Below are positions 23,174-36,075 of a stretch of 64,000 nt of DNA, one piece after another; position 1 is the first letter of the stretch, and each line of letters begins with the position of its first letter. A model generated the notes under the pieces. The model had not been told where the DNA came from, ran no database searches, and saw only the letters and a list, made by a program, of their open reading frames with translations. The position numbers and the translations under genes are program-made. This DNA comes from Heterotrichella gracilis (Eukaryota; Sar; Xanthophyceae; Tribonematales; Xanthonemataceae), in contig JAULBX010000448.1 of the NCBI GenBank assembly GCA_032358255.1, forward strand, positions 62,001 through 126,000, read 5' to 3'.

Positions 23174-26100
23174 CTACACCCTCAGCGGCTTGAGGCTCAT
23201 GGCATCGATGTCGTAGTGGAACATGCACACAAAGCCCCCCTCCCCTTCGGCCTCCCCGTTCCCTCGACTACCGCCTCCCCCTGCCCCCGCCTGCTTGAAC
23301 GCCACCACTGCCCTGCCTGTCAGTGCAGCAAGGGGGATGCGATCCTCGATGTGGTCCGACAGGAAAAGCTCCCAGGGGGCGGCGACATGCGAGAAAAAGG
23401 TGTCCTGCAAGAAGGAGGAAGCGTGGGGTGGGGTTAGATACCATGCATTTTGCAGCCGTTGTGGATGTAACCTTTGTGATGTAATTTATTGCAAGAATTC
23501 CATTGTTGAGGGGGATTTTGCATACATGGGACGGGTGGCGCATCGTGGTGGGTGTGATCACTATTGATTGCAGCAATACACTGAAGGCTCGCGGCTGCCA
23601 CCGCATCCCCACCACACCACCCCCACGCCCTTACCACCCACCTGCGACCGGTAGAACCTCCTACACCTGCACATCATCTTCTCCTCCCCTCCCCCCTGCC
23701 GCTCTCCCCACAGCGCCTCCAGCTGGGCCACGCGGGGCAGCGCCTCACCGGGACTTGCAACCAGCAGGACTGCATCTCCCAGGGACAGGTGGACGGAACC
23801 CTGCAGGAGGGTTTTGTGGGAGGGTCAACGCACTGGATTTGGACAGGTGGACGGGAAGGTATGGCGGGGTTTTGTTTTGAGGGGTGGCAAGGCGTTGCCG
23901 AGTGCATTCAAATTCCTTCAAAAACGTTTCAGGCAGCGACTCGCCCAGGCTTGCCACCAAGAAGGTGGACTGAACCCTGCAGTAGGGTTATTGTACGAGG
24001 GATCAGGTGCATGGGCTGGGGACAGATGGCTGCAAAATCCGCGGTGGGGACTGGGGTGTACGTGGCAAGGCGTTGGACAGGAAACAAAACCCTGCTGTAG
24101 GGGTCGGGCCTCGCCCAGGGTTGTCACCCACCTGCCTGCATCCCCTGTAGAAGCTCCGGTAGGGGCCCTGTGGCATCCCGGCGGGGGGATCACATGGGCC
24201 CCCAACCCACTGCCACCCTTCCACCTGCCCCGGCGCATTGCCTTCGGCTGGTGGCGGTGGGTGGTGGGGTGGGGGGTGGGGCTGCGCTTGATGGGTGCTG
24301 CGCATCATGGCTGTGCGGTCCATGGCCGAATGGCGGTGGGTGGTGGGGGGTGGGGCGGGGGCTGTGGAAGGGGATGAGGGGGAGGCTGGTGTGAGGGGGG
24401 CCAGGGGTGGTAGGTAGTGAAGATTGGGAGGGAGGGGAGGGTATGGTAACGAGTGGGTACTGCAATTGCCAGTCAAGAGGACCATGATGCGATTGCCACA
24501 GACACCCGGAGTAGTTCTCTGAGCCATTGCGAACCTATTGCGATACACATATGACAGTCAATAACTACCGCACCCAATGAAAAACTCAAAATGTAAAGCC
24601 CCAACCTAATGCTGTGCAACCCCCCACCCCAACATCACCCACCAGGCCCCGCTCCAAAATCCGCATCCCCACCGCACAGCTCTTGCGTCCCCACCACCTC
24701 CACCTCTGCACCCCCAATCGACACCCTCCGCCGCCGCTTGCTAGGGTTCTCGGTAGGGTTTGCCCTAGGGTTTGGAGCGTCGCCCGGCAGCCGCCCCGAC
24801 AGCAGGGCTTCCACTGCCCAGGCCTTGGATTGGGTGGGGATCCCCAGCCGCCGCGCGCTGCGCTCCAAATCTGACAAGGACTTGTTGTCTGAGGGGGCTT
24901 CGTCTGTGGGGAATAAAGAAGGTATAAGCTTATGGAGGAATAAAGACTTGTGACTGTGGCGGGGGTTATGGGGGGTGAAAAAACTAGCATTTGGCAGGGA
25001 AGGATCCTGCAAATGCAGTGACGTGAATGCATGCCCCGCAGAGCTAAGGATTAACCTTGGTTAGGGTTCAGGGTTTAGGGTCCAGGAGCGTGTACCTATG
25101 ATGATGAGGTCACACGCTGATGATTGGGTGGCTGGCCGCTTGTGGTCCCCTCCCCTGCCTGATACAACCCCCTGAGCCCCTTCCAAGCTGGTCACTAGGG
25201 TTGCACCTGGGAACAAAACCCTAGGGTGTCAATGGCGCAGGGTACGGTAACTATCACAAGTGACTGTCGGTTACCACCAAAAACAGAACAAGGCTACGAA
25301 TAATCAACAGCTAACATTACAAACAGACTAAGAAATACCCTGTTGTGTAAGCATCATGCAGCAATAACCATTGTCGCCCATATTGTGTCCCGGTCCACTC
25401 TGCGGACGAAGTTCCAACCAGGACCTGACTTTGACAAACACAAAGCACATGTACATTCCCCCTGCCTCCACCACGCCCCTCACCCGCATGCTGCAGCAGC
25501 TCCCCAAAGGGCCCCACAAATCCCCGGGGACCGTGCAAATGCACCGCCAATCCCCCGAAAATCTGCTTGGGTCCCCGCAGCGCCCCCACCGCATGGGGCG
25601 CAATGGCAGCCATGCGCCTGGCTTCCACGCTGGCATCCACCCATTGGGGCCCCACTATCGGGCACCCCTTGATGGTCGCGTACAGGTACTTTGGGGTCCG
25701 TAGGGTTTTCTCGCTGATGACAAGCTCGATATCTGGGGTTGGGGTCCCCAGGGATGATCGGCGACGGACCTGGGGATTGAGAAAGTAATGTCAAAACCAT
25801 GGACGAGGTGCAGAAGGATGGAGGGATCGAGAAAGGTGGCATGAGGCATGAAGAGAAAAATTCAATATTGGGCCCATGTAAATTTCTCGCCAATGGCAGG
25901 GGATTGGCGGAGGAGCAGAAATGTCGAATGAGAACTACAAGTTTGTCCCAAGGGTCCTAGGCTTGCAGGGTTTCCCAGGTAGGGTTCTCACCTGGGGTTT
26001 CGGCACGTCGCCCACCACCTCTGCCCCATGCTCATCCAGCAACCCCAGCAGCCTCCTTTTCTCCTCAACATTGGTCAAAAACCCTGTCACCATCACCACC

Positions 26101-29100
26101 ATGCCCTGAAATACCCCCCTTGACGTACTGGCGGTGGGGGATCGCCCGGAGGTGCGGCGGATGGGGCGGAGGGCGGTGGCGGTGTCCGGCTGCGGGGCCA
26201 TGGGCGGCGGGGGGAGCTGTGGGGGGGTGACGGAGGGCGGTGGCGCGGGTGGGGTGACGGCGGTGGTGGGGGGTGGGGGGTGGGGTTTTCTGGAAGGCAG
26301 GCGGGGACCGTGTGCGCCCCCAGCTGTGGCGGCTGTGGATGCTTGTGGGGGGTTGGTGGTGGGGGCTGTGGTGGGAGTGGCGGGCCGGCATTTGGCGCAG
26401 CCGGAGCGGGAATGTCGGCATTTGGAGCACCCCAGGCGGGGGGTTGGGGCCTTTATCTGCACCTGTAGCAATGGCACCCATGTCAGTGCAGGTGATGTAC
26501 ACATACATGCGGGCATATCCATCAGGATTGGTTCTCAGGGCAAAAGGGTTCAGGGATTGTCCCCCGATTGTCCCCTTCGTTTCATTAATCACCATCGGCA
26601 CGACGGGGTGTGGTAGGATTGCTGCCAGAGGGGAGGTGCGGGCGCATGTGAGAGAGATGGTCGGGGATGGGTTCACGGATTGAAACGTAGGGTCCCCGAG
26701 AGAGGTGAACAAAGAACAAATACAGGGTCCCTGGGATATACCACAGCCTTACCTCTGGAGTAGCACCGTCACCACCACCACCACCACCACCAGGCAACGG
26801 CGTCAAACCGCCAGCCACTCCCCGCTGCGCCACGTCAGCGTCGCCATCACTGCCAGGCTCCCCAGGCAGATCCTTCGCCCGCCGCTCACGCCGCCTCCCA
26901 TCTTGCTTCGGGCCGCTGGCGGCAGCGCCCCGCAGCTCCCTCTCGGCGCTACCTTGCACGCCTCGAATAGCGCCGGCGCCCTCCACGGCATGCGAATGCC
27001 GCCTCGTCGCCATACAGTGCGTCACCGCCGCCGTGGCGTCATGCGCCGCATCCGCGGAGCCGTCGCCGCCGCCATCCCGGTACCGCACAGGCTGCCGCAC
27101 ATGCCGCGGGGCCCGGGGCAGGTCTGCGCCGTCATGTGCGCCATCGGCGCCGGCATGCGCATGCCGCCCCGCCGCCGCGCCGTCGGCGCCGCAATCCTCC
27201 CTGTCGGCAATGACCCGCATGGACGTGCGCCGCCGCCGCCGCTGGTGCGTGGCGGCGATGTCCAATGGGGACGCGTCAGGCTCAAGGGATGGGGAGGCAA
27301 CCCGGGGAGGCTGTGAGGGCTTGACGGCAGCCCGCTTGCGCTTGCGCTGCGCTCCCCACCTGGTGATGTCACCGCCATCCACCTCAGCACGCGCCACGTC
27401 AGCAGGCAGCGGAGCACGAGGTTCCGCCTGTGTGTCTGGGAAGCTGTAGGGGTCTGCGGGTTTGGGGTTTCCGCCCTGGGGCCGGGAGACCTTGGAGAGA
27501 CCCATGGCACCCCAGGGGGCGGAGGATTTCCTCCCCTGCTGGATCCCCTGCTGGTTTCCCCCTTTGGCGGGTGGGTTGGCAGCATGCAGGAGGGAGGCGA
27601 GGGCAGACGTGGGGTTGTGCCGCGTGGTGGGGGGTGGTGGTGGGGGCGGTGGGCTGGCGGAGGCTGGTGGTGGCGGAGGGGAGGGTGATGGGTCGACCCT
27701 GCACAGGCAGGGGGCAACGGGTTGTCAAAATACCGTACCCTAGGCGAAATTGACAGGGTTTCCGTGCACGGCTCTTTAGGAAGATGCGAGGCAGGTATAT
27801 GCCAGGGTTTCCTAGGGTTCACAGCTCTGAAGAGTTTCATCTACTCCCACATTATGCAAATTTGTGTTTAAACACACGGCACCGTATCTCAGTTGGGCGC
27901 ACATAATATACAGGATGCACATACCACACGCGAGGCGCCACCTCCCCACCCAGGCCCCACCTTCCCCCCATCTGCCGTGCCGCCGCTGTCTCCCCCACGG
28001 CCCCTGCCCTCCCCTCCTGAGGATGGACCAAGGGGGAGTAAAACCCTGGCAGGGCCTCGATTGTGCACAGCTCCCCATGCCCACAATCCCCGCTGCGCTT
28101 CGCATCCATCCCCGGGAGGGGGTGTGATGGCAGCTGGAGGGGTGGGGCGGGGTGGGGGGCGGGCACCCACTCCTGCTCCTCTGTGTCTGGTACCACACTG
28201 CAGGGGGCGGAGCCTGCGGCTGCAAGGGGGTGGGGGTGGAGGATCTCGTGAGGGTCTGGACATGGGGAGGTGCAGGGGCTATTACCCAGGGGGTACATGA
28301 ACCATCATCAACGGGTAGGACATCAGAGGAGGTTAAACGCAGACTGGTCGGGGTTCAGGGTTCAGGGTTCAAGCCAGCACAGCCCGCCAAGCGCGTCCGT
28401 TACAGACACTCCAAATCCTTACATGAACCCTCGCCCAACCTTGCATCCCAAACCCAAAAATGATAAGAGTTGAAAGGTAGTTACATCCAGGCGCTCACCT
28501 GCCAGGGAAGTAACGCCGGGCAATGAGGGTGGGGGTGGTGCAGCCTGCGACCCCCCCGCGCTCACAGTTGCGCTCGCATCCGACGCCCCCCCTGGCACAC
28601 CCACATGCACCCCCCCTCCCTTGCTGCCCGCGCGCTTCACCGCCCCCCACCCGCGCTGCCGCACCTCCGCCCCCTCCTGTGGGGACCTGCCCCCAGGGGA
28701 GCGCAACACCTTGTGCAGAGGGGTGCGCACTAGGCGGGGCGGGAGATTGGACGCTTGCATCTCGTCACGTGCATGCGCGCCAAAGCCCGCGGGCTCCGTC
28801 ATGTGCACAAACGCCGCGCCGTGCGCGCCGGCGCCGGCTCCGTCATGTGCGCCATTACCGCTCCCCGCACCCATACACCAACCCCCAGCGCTCCAAGCCC
28901 CCGTGGTGGGGGTCCGGTCCCTGATCGGGGATGCACTTTTCTTATTTTGCTTTTCCTCATTTTGCTCCCCAGCGCCTGACCCGGGGATTGGATGGGGATG
29001 GACGCCTGAGTCGGGGTTTCCTCCCTGTTTGCTGACAGTGTTGTTCCCCCCTTGGGGTCCGAGGGTGGATGCGGGGAAGTCAGACATTGGGGCTAAGGTG

Positions 29101-32100
29101 TGGAGGCCGCTGCATAACCCTAGCGGCTGGGTTTCATCATACAGGTCCAGGGAGAGCGTGAAATCCCCAAACGCATCCCCGTCCCCATCCCCGTTGCCAT
29201 CGCCACCAGCATTTTCCACCTTGGGGATGGTAGCTTGTGCAACTGGGGATTGAGGGACACTTTCCGGGATTATGCCCGCCCCCGCATCATCCCCATGCTG
29301 CGTCTCCATATGCGCGGTTGTATCGGCAGGCACTGCGGGACCGCGGCCCTCGTGACACGTGGCATGATGATCTGGCGCACCACCATTGGCTGGCGGCTGT
29401 GGCTGTGGCTGTGGCTGTGGCTGTGGCTGCGCCGTCTGATCGCCGCTGGCGCTGGTGGGGTGGTGGGGTGGGTGTGGGAGTGGACATGTGTCGAGGGGTG
29501 GGGGGCAGGGGCTGGCCCCCCGCTGCACCCCACCAGTGGTCTCAAACTCACGCTGACGCTTGGCCACCTCTGAAGGGGAGCATATGAGGGTCTGCAAACG
29601 GGGGCGGTGGATACCCTAGGTCAGTGTCAGCCTCCAAACCTAAACATGGAGGGTGGAAACCCTTGGATAGTGTCCAACCCCCAAACTGTGAACATGCAGA
29701 GGGTTACAATTGACGCCCTAAGATGATGCATAGAGCACAAAGCAGACTCTGAGGTAGGACTGTCGAATGCGCCAACCTCAAATATGCACCGACTGACCCA
29801 ACCACAGGGGAATGTCCCACTACTATATGGAAAAACAGGATGGTAAGGTACAACCGCAAAGGAATGACGGGTGCCGCGCAGCGTTTTTGCTCCGGCCGCA
29901 GCCGCCAAAGGTGACATGAATGACACAGCAGTAACACCAATGTCACAGTAATACACATGCCATAGTGTTATCAGATCCAGGGTAGGGGCATATGATTGGG
30001 ATGCGTTCCAGCCGCACCTCTATTTCTTGGTCCGCCTCCCTCCCCACCTCCACCTCCTCCTCTCCCCCATGGAATGCCACGCAGTCTATCCCCTGCCTCT
30101 GCCATGCCCGCCACACCTTGCGCTGCCAGCGGCCACCCTCCTGCAACACAGGGTTTAGGGCATGTTTAGGGTTTAGGGTTTGGATTGTGCCTTGCGCAGG
30201 CAACGGCCACCCTCCTGCATAGCAACACCCACCGGCTGAGGGTTTAGGGCAACCAGCCTTGCCCACTACGTACATGACTGCACTTTCATCTAGGGTTTGC
30301 ATTACGGACTTCCAGCCAGGGGTTGCTTAAGGTGCCCCACATCCCAACCCACCTGCTCCCCCAGCCCTCTGAAGCTCCTGCCGCCAGCCTTGCCCGCCAC
30401 ATACATGTCCTCGGTAGACAGCACATGGAGCAGGCTGGACAGGGGGTCGCCTGCACAACAGAATCAAAGGTAAATTTGTCATCATGTTCTTTATTTCTTG
30501 TTTAGCACATGGAGCAGGCTAGGAAGGGGATTGCCTGCACAACAGGGTTTGGGTTCAAGACTTCAGGGTATGTTTGCGATTTCCAGGACTGTCGTTGATG
30601 GGCATCGTTATATTTTGTTATTATCTCTAGGCATATCCTAGAGGATCCAAGGCACTCACCACCTCAACCTCTTGCCTTACCCTCTCAAACTCCCACCTTA
30701 CCCTGCCTGGATACGTCACCACACCCCACCCTACATTTGTACCATCCACATCGGACAAAGCCCTAGGCACACGCGTCCAGCGCATCCACATCCGACCCCT
30801 GCCTTGCCGCTAAAAACCCTAAGAATACCCTCCAAATCCTTGCCGTACCCTGCCTGAACCCTTCAGCAAAGGCCGCCACCGCATCCAGCGCCTCCACCTC
30901 AGAACCAATGATGCTCTGGTACTGGGTCACTCCCTCTGCAGGGGGAGGAGCAAGAGGGGGTGAGGCGATGCGGGAGGGACCCAACCCATGACATTGTGGA
31001 ACTAGACCACACCTTGTGCTAGGGAAGATTGGTCCAAAGGCCATGGCTTTTCAAATCACTCCTTTCAATGGGGCCATGCCACTACAACATTCACAAGAAT
31101 GATCCAAGCCCACCGCAGATTCCAGTCCAATGCTAGGGAGCCATGCACAAGCAACACCCGCCCACATGCGCCCATGGAATATACCAACATGCTCAGGCAT
31201 CAAAACAACAGTGCCCAAGTGATTTACCAACATGCCCAAGGGACCAGTTACATTCGCCCAAATGACTGGTGACATTAGCCCTATGTGAGCACCTTCCCAG
31301 CATCCATGCGATCAATGCAGCCATGCGAAATGAGGTGTACCTGTGAATGGCAGCTCCTCCCCAGTCAGCATTGACACCCCCTGGGTGGCGCCGCCACATG
31401 GCCGCCCCCCTGCCCCCGCACCGCCACCTGGCGCAGCCGCAGGGCTTGTCAAATCAGCAGCGCGCTCCGCTGCCTGCGGGCTAGGCGGAACAGCCAGGCG
31501 CCCTGCGAGAGGGCTGCCACCTGGAGCTGCTGCGTGCTTCGCTGCCTGCGGGCTAGGCGGAATAGCATGGCTTGCTGCGGGGTTGCCACCTGGCGCTGAC
31601 GCTGCCACATGATCCGCTGCCTGCTGGTTGGTCTCAATAAAGGCAAGCACCACCAGCTGAACAGCGCATGATTCCCCCTGGATACTGATCCGCACAGTAA
31701 CCTTCCTCCCTGGAGGCGGGGCAGGCGGAGTGAGGACCATCGCACCCGCCTCCCCTTTTGGCTCGGATGATGCCTCCTCCTGACAGTCTGGCACACGGCG
31801 ACCGCCCCCACCCTCAACCCCCTCCATTGGCAGCGGCTGCGTTTCCTCCCCTCCCACACCCACTGGGGGGGGATCCTTGGGAGGGGCCGGCGAGTGCTGA
31901 GCCATCGCCCCCAGGATCGAGCCCGGGACCTCTAGTGTTGGCCCCTGGCATGCCCCCCCTCCCTGGATCGATCCCGGGGCATCCAGGGATCCCGGGGGGA
32001 TTTGGGGCAGGGGCGACTCCGCCGGCCCCGCTGGCTCCGGCGCAGGCGCCTCAGCTTCCTCCCCCGTTTCATCCCCATCGCTCCACCTCTCTGCAGGCTC

Positions 32101-33201
32101 GGTGTCTTGAAAATACAGTGGGAAGGTGGAGGCGGGGAGGTCGCCTGGCAGCTCCATTAGCTGAGTGGGTGCGAAGAACTGGGTAGGCAGCATGGTAGAT
32201 GGCAGCCACAGCTGCGTGGCGTGCATTGGGAACTGCGCATTGCTGGGTAAATGGCTGGGGATCCCCGCGTTGGTGCCGGTGGGGATTGCGTTTCTGGGGA
32301 CCGGGACGGGGGCTGGTGCGCGTGGGGAGGGGGCTGGTGGGCCGCTTGTGGCGGCGCTGGTGGTGGGGGGTGGCGCTGCCCGGGGCTGGTTGGTGATTGG
32401 TTGGAGGGCGGTGGGGGGTGGGGGGAGGGGTGGCTTGCAAGGGGTGAGCGTCAGGTGCAGGGAGGGAGCTGCAGATGGGGGGGAGGGGGCAACTGTTGGC
32501 ATGGAATAGTAAACACCAACAGGGCCACGTTAAACCCTAACCCCTAACCCCTGCACTGCTGGAATGGATGTATGTATGTCACTATTCAAAGGAAATAGTG
32601 CAGTTGAGGTGAGGCTGAATCCTAATGCGATGCCCATGCGGCACTCCCGTAAGACATCGTCCAGGCCCACGGTACTGGAAAACCCTAGGGTGGGGTGGTG
32701 GGATGTGCACCTGCACTGGCAGTCTTAGGATTGAGGAAACCCTAGGAAGTTGTCCAAGTGGTGTGGTGGTTACCTGTGTCGCTGGCTCCGAATGACACTT
32801 GCGTGACGCCTCCCCTTGTAGCCTGCATAGGGTGCGCACAATACCCTACGTTAGGGCCAGACTGTACGCACCAACACCCTACGCAAGGGTGTGGCAGTAC
32901 CCACAAAACACATACGTTTGGCCCTACATAATTGTGCCGCTGTGCATGCAAAACCTCTACATTTGGCCCTAGGATAATTGGGCAGTTGTACACAAGAACG
33001 CAAAAGAAATGCACCAGTGCACAAGGGATTACGGGCTGCAGGCAGCTGTGCACAAGGTCCCCACTGAAAGTCAGCCATGGAAGCCACCCCTGGCAGGAAA
33101 GGGCAGGGGGTGAAAGTTATCAGTGCCCCCACCTGTGACGGGGAGGCCAGCAGCAGCTCCAGCTGTGTGGCCCAGTCATCGGGTGTGAGGTTGCCTATCA
33201 T
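23174..33201 (-). CDS. Large tandem-BRCT plus BAH domain protein (53BP1/Crb2-like BRCT pair), many exons
   Basis: The C-terminal exons chain in phase: 26462-25992, 25769-25484, about 25205-25096, 24903-24643, one ending at 24132, 23800-23642 and 23404-23174. They encode a CX2C-X7-CX2C motif (GCSKCRHSRSGCAKCR), then BRCT 1 (MVVMVTGFLTNVEEKRRLLG to RTPKYLYATIKGCPIV and WVD). BRCT 2 runs from IFGGLAVHLHGP through CDLIII to ARRLGIPTQSKAW. A BAH domain follows (YRSFYR, SLGDAVLL, ELFLSDHIEDRIPLAALTG, FVCMFHYDID) and the chain ends KPLRV. Tandem BRCT modules bind phosphopeptides in DNA-damage signalling; BAH modules bind chromatin. Upstream exons encode long disordered segments, including 29590-28498, about 27715-26753 and 32500-31340. 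A folded-looking stretch (GDPLSSLLHVLS, then WQRKVWRAWQRQ) lies near 30.4-30.0 kb. The start proposed is MIGNLTPDDW at 33201. One 10-kb gene is the simplest reading, but a split into two genes is possible. Confidence 0.7.
30240..30556 (-). repeat. Exon-edge duplicates in BRCT-BAH gene
   Basis: The exon encoding STEDMYVAGKAGG (30360-30456) is partly copied on both sides. At 30504-30545 AGCACATGGAGCAGGCT and GCCTGCACAAC recur. At about 30240-30320 the minus strand reads MYVVGKAG, with GTTTAGGG motifs in between. A further weak copy of the 23790 exon edge (GAACCCTGCAGxAGGGTT) is at about 23965. Confidence 0.75.
31449..31625 (-). repeat. Coding tandem repeat, three units of about 25 codons
   Basis: Within the disordered N-terminal exon of the BRCT-BAH gene the peptide PPSPQAAxxAA occurs twice, and the unit AAxHAAxAPGGxP occurs with variations three times. 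At DNA level CGCTGCCTGCGGGCTAGGCG recurs. This is a low-complexity expansion inside the coding frame. Confidence 0.8.
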
Positions 33202-34570
33202 GGCACCTACAAGGGGAGAAACATGTGGGGTTCGAAAGTCTGCGTTGGCGCTTGTCCTTATCATGCACAGGGCCAAGAAGGACCCTGTAGTGTTGAGAAG
33301 GGTGGCAGTGTGCAAGGGGGGAGGAGGAGAGCGCGGGGTCGCAAGCCAGCCTGTGGCGGTGTATGCATGTATATGAGGGCGACATACGCCATGCTTGTTA
33401 AGGTTTGCAGTTGGCTGGTTGTGTACATGGCTGCAAAGCCCTCCCTAATAAGAGGGGACTGGTATGCTACAGTGACACAGGCAGTAGGACTAAACAGCGG
33501 TGCAAGCCCACTAGGTATTGCAGCCCCTGGTGAGATGCACAGTTGCGTATGCAAATACAGAATCCCTGCTTGTGTCAACAAGTCAGCACTCGATGTCCAA
33601 CACATATATGCCACACTAGTCAGACTACACATGGACAGCACTTGAGCGATTTCCATCGCACAGAGCTGGGCCCCTACCTGCTGTTGCGTGGCCTCAGAGC
33701 ATGCGCAGCATGGAGGGTGAGCCCTTGTGCAGACTGCACAACTGGACAGAAGTGGAGAGTGTGCAGCAAGCATACGTACGCAAATATATGCGCGCTTATT
33801 CAGAGTACCCAGGTGTAGACAACTGACACCCTGTGTTGTATTTGTTGCAGCGCGTGCACTAGGAGCAGCAACCAATTGGGAAAAGCAGAAGTCAAGGGGT
33901 CCCCTATAAGATGGGACGGACGGGGTCCAAACGGCAAGGTGGCACGAGTCTTACATCTACCGCTGTGCAGAGAACAAATAGGGGTCAAACTCGTGCGTTT
34001 TTGTGCGTTTTGGCCTGGCCGTTTGAACTGGGAATTTGAACTGGGTCCCCGAGAGTGAAATAACTCCCCGAAATTTCGTCCAAATCCCGGCGCCGCCAAA
34101 TTTCGTATCCCCATATATTTGCCCGCAAACCTCTACAACTTCCTACAACTTTCCCACCAAGATGCCATGCATATGGTGCGCCCATTTCAGTGCTTAGCCA
34201 AGTGTTTTGCAGGCTTCCACCAGTGTCAGATCGCCTCTCGCGTGATCAGGTTGTGTGTAGTTGCAACTGTGCTTTCGTCACTGTGCAAGCTCTGTTGCTA
34301 CAGCTGGTCCAACGTGTGAGGTGCCCTTTGTGGCTGAGGTTTCAGGCCTTATCCGTCGCCCTTGCCTTGTTCAGGTGCATTTGCACCTCCGTTCCAACGT
34401 TGTTTCCATACTTGTCGAGGGAAACAAAACCTTGCGTCCGACGTACCCGTGTCGCCAACCCCAGCAGTCGGGGGTTTGGTTCCAACTGCAAACTTGCTTC
34501 CTGCGGTTTCAAAGCCGCCCAACTTAGAACCTCGGTCCTGCTCTTCGCCCTACCCACACATTTTGCCACA
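33202..34570. other. Divergent intergenic region
   Basis: About 1.4 kb separate the BRCT-BAH start (minus) from the ZIP start (plus). No open frame in it has a recognisable motif. It should hold both promoters and 5' UTRs. Confidence 0.45.
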
Positions 34571-36075
34571 ATGTCTCGTCACCTCGTCCTACTCGGCGTG
34601 GTGTTGAGCGCCCTGTCCCTGCATGGGGCGTCGGCGGGCGGTGATAGCCACAGCGGAGGTAACTTACACGCTGTACCCATGCTCACCACCCACTGGCATA
34701 CAACAAGTACACCAGTGGCTTCTGGGTTCCTCTTTTGCTTCTTGTTGTCGTTGCCCGTCCGGTAACTTTACACCAACGGTATTTTGAAATGCGCTGCTTG
34801 GACCCACCCATGGCGTCCATCGCCAAGGGTGTATTGCCCAGGCTCTGTCTTGTCCTTGCACTCACTCCTTGCTTGCACGGTTATGGTCTCGCTAACACCT
34901 GTTTTTGTGACGGTCTCCAGAAACAAACTTCTGCGCCAAGGAGGAGCTGGTAGACTACAGCCTGGGCCTCCACATAGGCGCTGTCTTCATCCTGCTGGGA
35001 GTCAGCCTGCTGGGATCCCTCCTCCCCGTCATCATGTCCTTTGCCTCCATCAAGAAACACACCTGGGTGCAGCTGGCCATCCGCATGGGCTCCTGCTTTG
35101 GCTTTGGGACCATGCTGGCCACCGGCTTCATCCACATGCTGGGCCCCGCGCACGCCAACCTCACTAACCCCTGCATCAACAAGTTCTGGAGCGAGCAGTA
35201 CTCCTCGTGGGCGTTTGTGTTCACCATCGTGGCCATCCTGTTCATGCAGCTGCTGGACTACTTGATAGAGGTAAAATATATTATGTTTTCTGTATGACTA
35301 AAGTATTTCGCTTCATGTTTTTGCATAGTGGTATACCCCGCCCCTGATTCTAAGTCAATTACAGGATGTGCGTTTCTTGCATACGGTAGTGCCAAGTATA
35401 ATGCTCTTTTCTCTCTCATCTGTTCTACTTGCTCAAGTATTAATTTGTGTTTCTGTATCAACTCAGGTTGTCACCAAGGTGGACTCTGACGAGGCCAGGA
35501 AGGTGTACGACCAACCCATCGGCTGCACCAAGCACACCCACTGCGACGAGGAGTCGGAGTCGCACCAGAACCTGCTGCAGCTCAAGATGGACGCCAGCCT
35601 CAACTGGTCCATGATCCTGCTGGAGGCGGGGGTGGTGCTGCACTCGGTGCTGATTGGGATCACGCTGGGAGTCACCTCGGGCGCCAGCTTCAACACCCTG
35701 CTGGTGGCGCTCTCCTTCCACCAGTTTTTTGAGGGCTTTGCCATCGTGAGCGCGGCGGTCAACACCGGCTTCAACGCCAAGAAGTCCCTGCTCATGGCGG
35801 TGGTCTACTCCATCACCACCCCGATCGGGATCGCCATCGGGATCGGCATCCGCTCCAGCTACAACGGCAACTCCAGCGAGGCACTCCTGGTCCAGGGCAT
35901 CTTTGATGCGCTATCCGCGGGCATCCTCATCTATGTGGTGCTGGTGGAGCTCGTGTCCCCAATGATGACCCACTCAAAGTGGCTCAGGGGCAGCAGCACG
36001 GGGGTGCAAATAGCGTGCTACCTGTCCTTCTATGGAGGGGCAGCGGCGCTGGCTGTTGTTGGCAAGTGGGCGTGA
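34571..36075 (+). CDS. ZIP-family zinc/iron transporter, 3 exons
   Basis: Exons 34571-34658, 34921-35270 and 35467-36075 join in phase to give 348 residues. A signal-peptide-like start (HLVLLGVVLSALSLHGASAG) is followed by eight predicted membrane spans. These include LHIGAVFILLGVSLLGSLLP and WAFVFTIVAILFMQLLDYLI. The ZIP metal-path helices are LEAGVVLHSVLIGITLGVTS (span 4) and LSFHQFFEGFAIVSAAV (span 5). The conserved HSVxxG and HQxFEG motifs carry the metal-coordinating His and Glu. The cytosolic loop between spans 3 and 4 is short, with KHTHCDEESESH as its only His-rich part. The protein should move Zn or Fe into the cytosol at the plasma membrane or an internal membrane. Its introns are short and free of the telomere-like motifs seen elsewhere. 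Confidence 0.95.

Noticed and set aside
26705-27316. Long plus-strand frames opposite the BRCT-BAH gene (also around 28.5-29.3 kb and 31.7-32.5 kb)
   Set aside because: They are antisense shadows of GC-rich, low-complexity coding exons. Their peptides are Arg/Pro-rich and unstructured, with no splice-consistent model.
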